NCBI GenBank assembly: GCA_031178005.1
Contig: JAPSJV010000001.1
Span: 186,001 to 250,000, forward strand
Direction: 5' to 3'
From: Pseudarthrobacter sp.
Lineage (GTDB): Bacteria > Actinomycetota > Actinomycetes > Actinomycetales > Micrococcaceae
DNA: 64,000 bases
Part shown: in pieces, positions 59,945 to 64,000 of the stretch
How the letters are laid out: the number at the start of each line of letters is the position of its first letter
How positions within the stretch are numbered: position 1 is the first letter of the stretch
Notes under the pieces: model-generated
Told to the model about the DNA's origin: nothing
Database searches by the model: none
The model's input: the letters and a program-made list of their open reading frames with translations, nothing else
Position numbers and translations under genes: made by a program

Positions 59945-60070
59945 GGTGGTCGAGCGTGTCGAAATCTGGATCTCGACAGGCTCGATCACCGAACTTCTGG
60001 TGGTTGAGCTTGTCGAAACCGGGATCTCGACAGGCTCGATCGCCGGGATCTCGACAGGCTCGATCACCGA
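59945..60070. repeat. Cluster of about five alternating-orientation copies of GGTGRTYGAGCNTGTCGARAYC
   Basis: Forward copies at ~59945 and ~59999; reverse copies (GATCTCGACAGGCTCGATCACCG type) at ~59969, ~60023 and ~60047. Lies between convergent genes. Confidence 0.88.
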
Positions 60071-60081
60071 GCGATCGCCGG

Positions 60082-61419
60082 TTACTTGTCCAGCAGGCGC
60101 ACGTGCTCCGGGGTCAGCTCGGAGATCTTGCTGACGCCCAGGAGCGCCATGGTGCGTGCCATGTCCTTCTCGAGGATCTGCAGGGTGCGGTCCACGCCGG
60201 CCCGGCCGCCGGCCATCAGGCCGTAGAGGTAGGCGCGTCCGATCAGCGTGAAGTCAGCGCCCAAGGCCAGCGCCGCCACGATGTCCGCCCCGCTCATGAT
60301 GCCCGTATCGAGGATGATGGCGGCGTCGCTGTTATCGGCGGTGAACGCTTCCTTGACTTCCGGCAGCAGGTGGAAGGGGATGGGCGCGCGGTCCAGTTGG
60401 CGGCCACCGTGGTTGGACAGCACCACACCGTCGGCACCGTGGTCAACCACACGACGGGCGTCCTCAACGGTCTGGATGCCCTTGACTACCAGCTTGCCCT
60501 TCCAGGTTTCGCGGAGCCAGTCCAGGTCATCGAAGGTCAGGGTGGGATCGAACATCGAATTGATCAGGTCGGCCACCGTGCCCGTGTAACGGGACAGGGA
60601 GGCGAAGGTGAGCGGCTCGTGGGTGAGGAAGTTGAACCACCAGGCCGGGCGGTAGGAAGCGTCCAGCACGGTCTTCAGGGTCAGCGCCGGCGGGATGGTC
60701 ATGCCATTGCGTACGTCGCGCAGGCGGGCACCGGCGACGGCGGTGTCCACGGTGACCATCAGGGTGTCGTTGCCTGCCTTGGCTGCCCGTTCGATCAGTT
60801 CCAGCGAACGGTCGCGGTCCGTCCACAGGTACAGCTGGAACCAGTTGCGGCCGTTGGGCGCTGCCGCCGCAACATCTTCGATGGAGGCCGTGCCCATGGT
60901 GGACAGGGTGTAGGGGATGCCCGCGGCTTCGGCGGCCTGCGAGCCGGCGTATTCCCCCTCGGACTGCATCATCCGGGTGAAGCCGGTGGGAGCTATGCCC
61001 ACGGGCAGGCGGGACGGCTTGCCAAGAATGTCGGTGCTCAGGTCGATGCTGGAGACATTGCGGAGGATGCCGGGGCGGAACTCGATGTCCAGGAAGGCGT
61101 TGCGTGCCCGGCGGAGGGTGATCTCTTCTTCAGCCGCGCCATCCGTGTAGTCGAACGGGGCCTGCGGGGTGCGGCGCTTTGCCATGTCGCGGAGTTCCCA
61201 GATGGTGCTGGCGCGCTTGAGCCTGGCTTCCTTGCTGAACTCGGGCTTCTTGAACTGCATCAGCGGGGCAAGGTCCGAGTACTTCGGGACGCGGCGCTTG
61301 AGGGCTGCAGGAACAGTGTTCGACGCCGGTACGGCACCCGGTGCCGTCGTTGCGGGAACATCTGTGCTGCCCGGAGCCGGGGTAACTTCCGGGTTGCTCG
61401 GCTGGATGGTGTGGGTCAT
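60082..61419 (-). CDS. lldD: FMN-dependent alpha-hydroxy-acid oxidase, L-lactate dehydrogenase type
   Basis: [69 protein letters not shown]. Confidence 0.94.
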   Translation of the reverse strand: MTHTIQPSNPEVTPAPGSTDVPATTAPGAVPASNTVPAALKRRVPKYSDLAPLMQFKKPEFSKEARLKRASTIWELRDMAKRRTPQAPFDYTDGAAEEEITLRRARNAFLDIEFRPGILRNVSSIDLSTDILGKPSRLPVGIAPTGFTRMMQSEGEYAGSQAAEAAGIPYTLSTMGTASIEDVAAAAPNGRNWFQLYLWTDRDRSLELIERAAKAGNDTLMVTVDTAVAGARLRDVRNGMTIPPALTLKTVLDASYRPAWWFNFLTHEPLTFASLSRYTGTVADLINSMFDPTLTFDDLDWLRETWKGKLVVKGIQTVEDARRVVDHGADGVVLSNHGGRQLDRAPIPFHLLPEVKEAFTADNSDAAIILDTGIMSGADIVAALALGADFTLIGRAYLYGLMAGGRAGVDRTLQILEKDMARTMALLGVSKISELTPEHVRLLDK

Positions 61420-61476
61420 GGCTTCCTCCGTTGGTTCGCCGGACGGCTGATCAGCCCGAGGCTGTATTAAACACGC

Positions 61477-61517
61477 TGTGGTCTAACCACACTGTAAACG
61501 ATGTGGTCCAACCACAT
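61477..61517. promoter_or_regulatory. Twin FadR/LldR-type operators
   Basis: TGTGGTCTAACCACA (61477..61491) and ATGTGGTCCAACCACAT (61501..61517), centres 25 bp apart, between divergent lldD and the GntR gene. Confidence 0.85.
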
Positions 61518-61533
61518 CAACTATGATGTCTGG

Positions 61534-62253
61534 ATGCGTACGCACCAGCTTGTCCTGCACTGGATCGAGAACCAGCTCTCCGAGGGGCAGTTGAGCGTTG
61601 GCGGCCGTCTTCCGGCCGAACGGACACTGGCCGAACAGCTCAAGGTCTCGCGCACGTCGGTCCGGGAAGCCATCCGGATTCTGGAGGCGCTGGGGGTGGT
61701 GCGTGCCGGCGTCGGCTCGGGACCGGAGGCTGGAACCGTTGTGATTTCAGATCCGACGGCGGCACTTGGCTCCACGCTCCGGCTGCACGTTGCCACCCAG
61801 CACCTGCCGGTAGCGGACATCGTGGAAACCCGGGTCCTGCTCGAATCCTGGGCCGCAGCGCATGTCCGTCCGGATGCGCCGGAACTGGCCACGGCCGCCA
61901 CGCTCCTTGATGAGATGGACGCCGTCGGGCATTCCTCCGGTGATGGGGCCGCCCCGATTGATGATTTCCTTGCCCTGGATGTCCGCTTCCACCTTGCGCT
62001 GGCCGACGCCGCCGGCAACACCGTGGTCAGCGCCATGATGGGCTCATTGCGCGAGGCCATCCAGGGTTATGCAGGCAGGCTTACGGCGAACCTGCCGGAC
62101 TGGGATGCCACTGCGTCACGGCTCCGCGCCGAGCACCACGGGATCCTGGCAGCCATCCAAAACAACGACGGCGGCCGCGCGGCCGCGCTGGTGGCCGCCC
62201 ATATTGAGGGCTACTACCGCGAGGCCGGGGTAAAGCGGCCGCCCGAGGCATAA
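61534..62253 (+). CDS. FadR-subfamily GntR regulator (LldR-like)
   Basis: GGRLPAERTLAEQLKVSRTSVREAIRILEALGVVRAGVGSGPEAG; start moved from 61501 because that ATG lies inside an operator palindrome. Confidence 0.9.
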   Translation: MRTHQLVLHWIENQLSEGQLSVGGRLPAERTLAEQLKVSRTSVREAIRILEALGVVRAGVGSGPEAGTVVISDPTAALGSTLRLHVATQHLPVADIVETRVLLESWAAAHVRPDAPELATAATLLDEMDAVGHSSGDGAAPIDDFLALDVRFHLALADAAGNTVVSAMMGSLREAIQGYAGRLTANLPDWDATASRLRAEHHGILAAIQNNDGGRAAALVAAHIEGYYREAGVKRPPEA

Positions 62254-62258
62254 ACCTC

Positions 62259-62960
62259 CTAGGCGTGCGTGAGGACGGGGGCTGTGAGTCTTCCATCTCG
62301 CATGGTGGCGACAGAATCGGTCAGCGGGACAAATTCGGTGTCGTGCGTGACCATGACGGTGGCAACCATGAACTCGTCGGTGACACGGCGCAGGAGCCGG
62401 ACGATGGAGTCGCTGCGTTCGTGGTCCAGGGCCGAGGTGGGTTCGTCCACGAGCAGGACCTTGGGGCCACCCATTAGGGCGCGGGCAATGTTGACCCGCT
62501 GGCGCTGGCCACCCGAGAGTTGGTGCGGTCTCTTGTCCGCGCTGGCGCCGAGTCCGACGACGTCCAGCATTTCCGCAGCTTTGGCGCGGGCGGCTTTGAC
62601 GGATTTTCCGCGCAGGTGTTCCCCGATGATGAGTTGCTCGGCGGCGGTCAGGGATGCAAGCAGGTTCGGCTGCTGGAAGATGATCCCGATAATCTCCCGC
62701 CGCAGTGCGGTGAGGTCCTTGTCGCTTAGCCCGGTAGCGTCCGTGCCGTCAATGAGCACCAGCCCGTGAGTGGGGCGGACCAAGGTGGCCGCGGCGGCAA
62801 GGAGGCTGGATTTGCCGGAACCGGAGGGGCCGACGAGGGAGATCATCTGGCCGGCCCGAACTGTGAGGTCCACGGCGTCCAGGGCTTTGATGCTTCCCTC
62901 CCCGTCAGGGTATTCAAGGGTGACGTTGACGAGCTTCAGGTGGCTTGCGGTGGATGACAT
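62259..62960 (-). CDS. ABC transporter ATP-binding protein (LolD/MacB type)
   Basis: ISLVGPSGSGKSSLLAAAATL, LSGGQRQRVNIARALMGGPKVLLVDEPTSALD. Confidence 0.95.
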   Translation of the reverse strand: MSSTASHLKLVNVTLEYPDGEGSIKALDAVDLTVRAGQMISLVGPSGSGKSSLLAAAATLVRPTHGLVLIDGTDATGLSDKDLTALRREIIGIIFQQPNLLASLTAAEQLIIGEHLRGKSVKAARAKAAEMLDVVGLGASADKRPHQLSGGQRQRVNIARALMGGPKVLLVDEPTSALDHERSDSIVRLLRRVTDEFMVATVMVTHDTEFVPLTDSVATMRDGRLTAPVLTHA

Positions 62961-63020
62961 GGCGGTACTTCCTCTTGGAACGTGGCGAGCAGGCGGGGGA
63001 CTGTAGTGCAGTGGGGGGAA

Positions 63021-64000
63021 TCAGTTGCCGCCGAGGGCGATGAGTGCATCGACTTTGGTAACGCGTTGGACCGCCAAGGCCGCGCCGGCCAGGCCGAGGG
63101 CGACTATCCCAAGAATGGGCAGCAGCGTCGTTGCAGGGGTGACCAGGAACGGAGCCGCTTGAGCTGCAAAGATCCCGCCGAGTATGCCGAGCCCGCCGCC
63201 AAACCCGGCACCGGCGAGCAGGACGATGGCTGCCTGGGTGATGGCGTCCCGCAGGACATAGCCGCTGGAGGCTCCCATGGCTTTGAGGACCGCTATGTCG
63301 CGCGTCCGCTGGATCGTCCAGACCGTCAGGAATGCCACGATGACCAGGGCGGAGATGCCGTAGAGAAAGGCCTGCATCAGGGTCAGGGAGCCATTCTCGC
63401 TCTTATAGGATCCCAGGGCCTGGAAGGACCCGGTGCGGGAAGCACTCACCGTGTGGGCTGCCTTGTCAGCGGCGGCTTCGTCAACTGTGGCGCCGTCTTT
63501 GTAGGTAATGGCGGCGACGGTCGCAAGTTGTTCAGGGTTGGATAGGTGAGCGAGTTTTGCCCAGGTAGGAAGTGCCGTCCAGACGACGCTGGTGTGCGAA
63601 TACCACCGGTCCTCGACGACGGCGCCGACGGTCAACTCGATGCCTCCGACATTGGCTTTATCGCCCGCGTTTAGGGCCAGTGCCTTAGCGACGGTTTCAC
63701 CGATGACGACGGTATCGGCCTCGACGCGGGACGGTGCGAGGTTGCCCTCGGGTGAGACGCCGAACACGGCCACATTGGTGGTCCCGGCACCGGCTTCGGT
63801 GTCCCCGGCCAGGGCCTGGAACCGGGTCTGGCTGATGCCCAGGGCTTCGACGTTTTGGACACCGTCTTGGTGCTTCCAGCTGGCGACTTGGGCGGCCGTG
63901 ATTTCGCTTTCGGTGAAGGAGGCTTTGGCCTGGTTGGTTCCGGAGGCCCCGAAAGCGATGCTGTCCACGGCTTTGCCGGTGGTTCCGCTGGCTGCAACGG
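63021..64000 (-). CDS. ABC transporter permease (FtsX/MacB-like), 5' end beyond window
   Basis: Periplasmic domain then VIVAFLTVWTIQRTRDIAVLKAMGASSGYVLRDAITQAAIVLLAGAGFG. Confidence 0.9.
   Translation of the reverse strand, partial: VAASGTTGKAVDSIAFGASGTNQAKASFTESEITAAQVASWKHQDGVQNVEALGISQTRFQALAGDTEAGAGTTNVAVFGVSPEGNLAPSRVEADTVVIGETVAKALALNAGDKANVGGIELTVGAVVEDRWYSHTSVVWTALPTWAKLAHLSNPEQLATVAAITYKDGATVDEAAADKAAHTVSASRTGSFQALGSYKSENGSLTLMQAFLYGISALVIVAFLTVWTIQRTRDIAVLKAMGASSGYVLRDAITQAAIVLLAGAGFGGGLGILGGIFAAQAAPFLVTPATTLLPILGIVALGLAGAALAVQRVTKVDALIALGGN

Overview
The 64-kb window is high-GC actinobacterial chromosome, most like Arthrobacter/Pseudarthrobacter. I infer this from gene content and neighbourhoods and did not search any database. 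Host genes include a Crp-family regulator, a MarP-like protease, a two-component/SLC13/glycerate kinase cluster, aroQ, a GH36 alpha-galactosidase plus sugar ABC locus, acs, nth, a CHAD protein, a PolA-like exonuclease/polymerase, a Tad/Flp locus followed by a DEAD helicase, four tandem lipoproteins, a TipA-like MerR regulator, topA, a Ppx/GppA protein, proC, a TrkA/TrkH pair, acuC, lldD with its regulator, and an ABC transporter.

The standout is a ~9.1-kb integrated element (about 30058..39181) inserted in the transmembrane codons of a DUF4244-type small pilin-like gene in the Tad locus. It carries a lone HK97-fold major capsid protein, a prim-pol/RepA-like replication protein, several small ORFans and a large serine recombinase. 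I see no portal, terminase, protease or tail genes. It looks like a minimal capsid-encoding phage satellite. Its ends can be read directly: 13-bp perfect inverted repeats (putative attP arms) and a shared GCCACCTT core whose final TT lies exactly at the dyad centre. Joining the flanks restores an intact DUF4244 frame that overlaps the tadE start by ATGA. The element also has a GTCCCG/CGGGAC motif cluster, a DnaA-box-like cluster, a ~675-nt apparently non-coding segment with tetraloop hairpins, and dispersed ~26-bp repeats.
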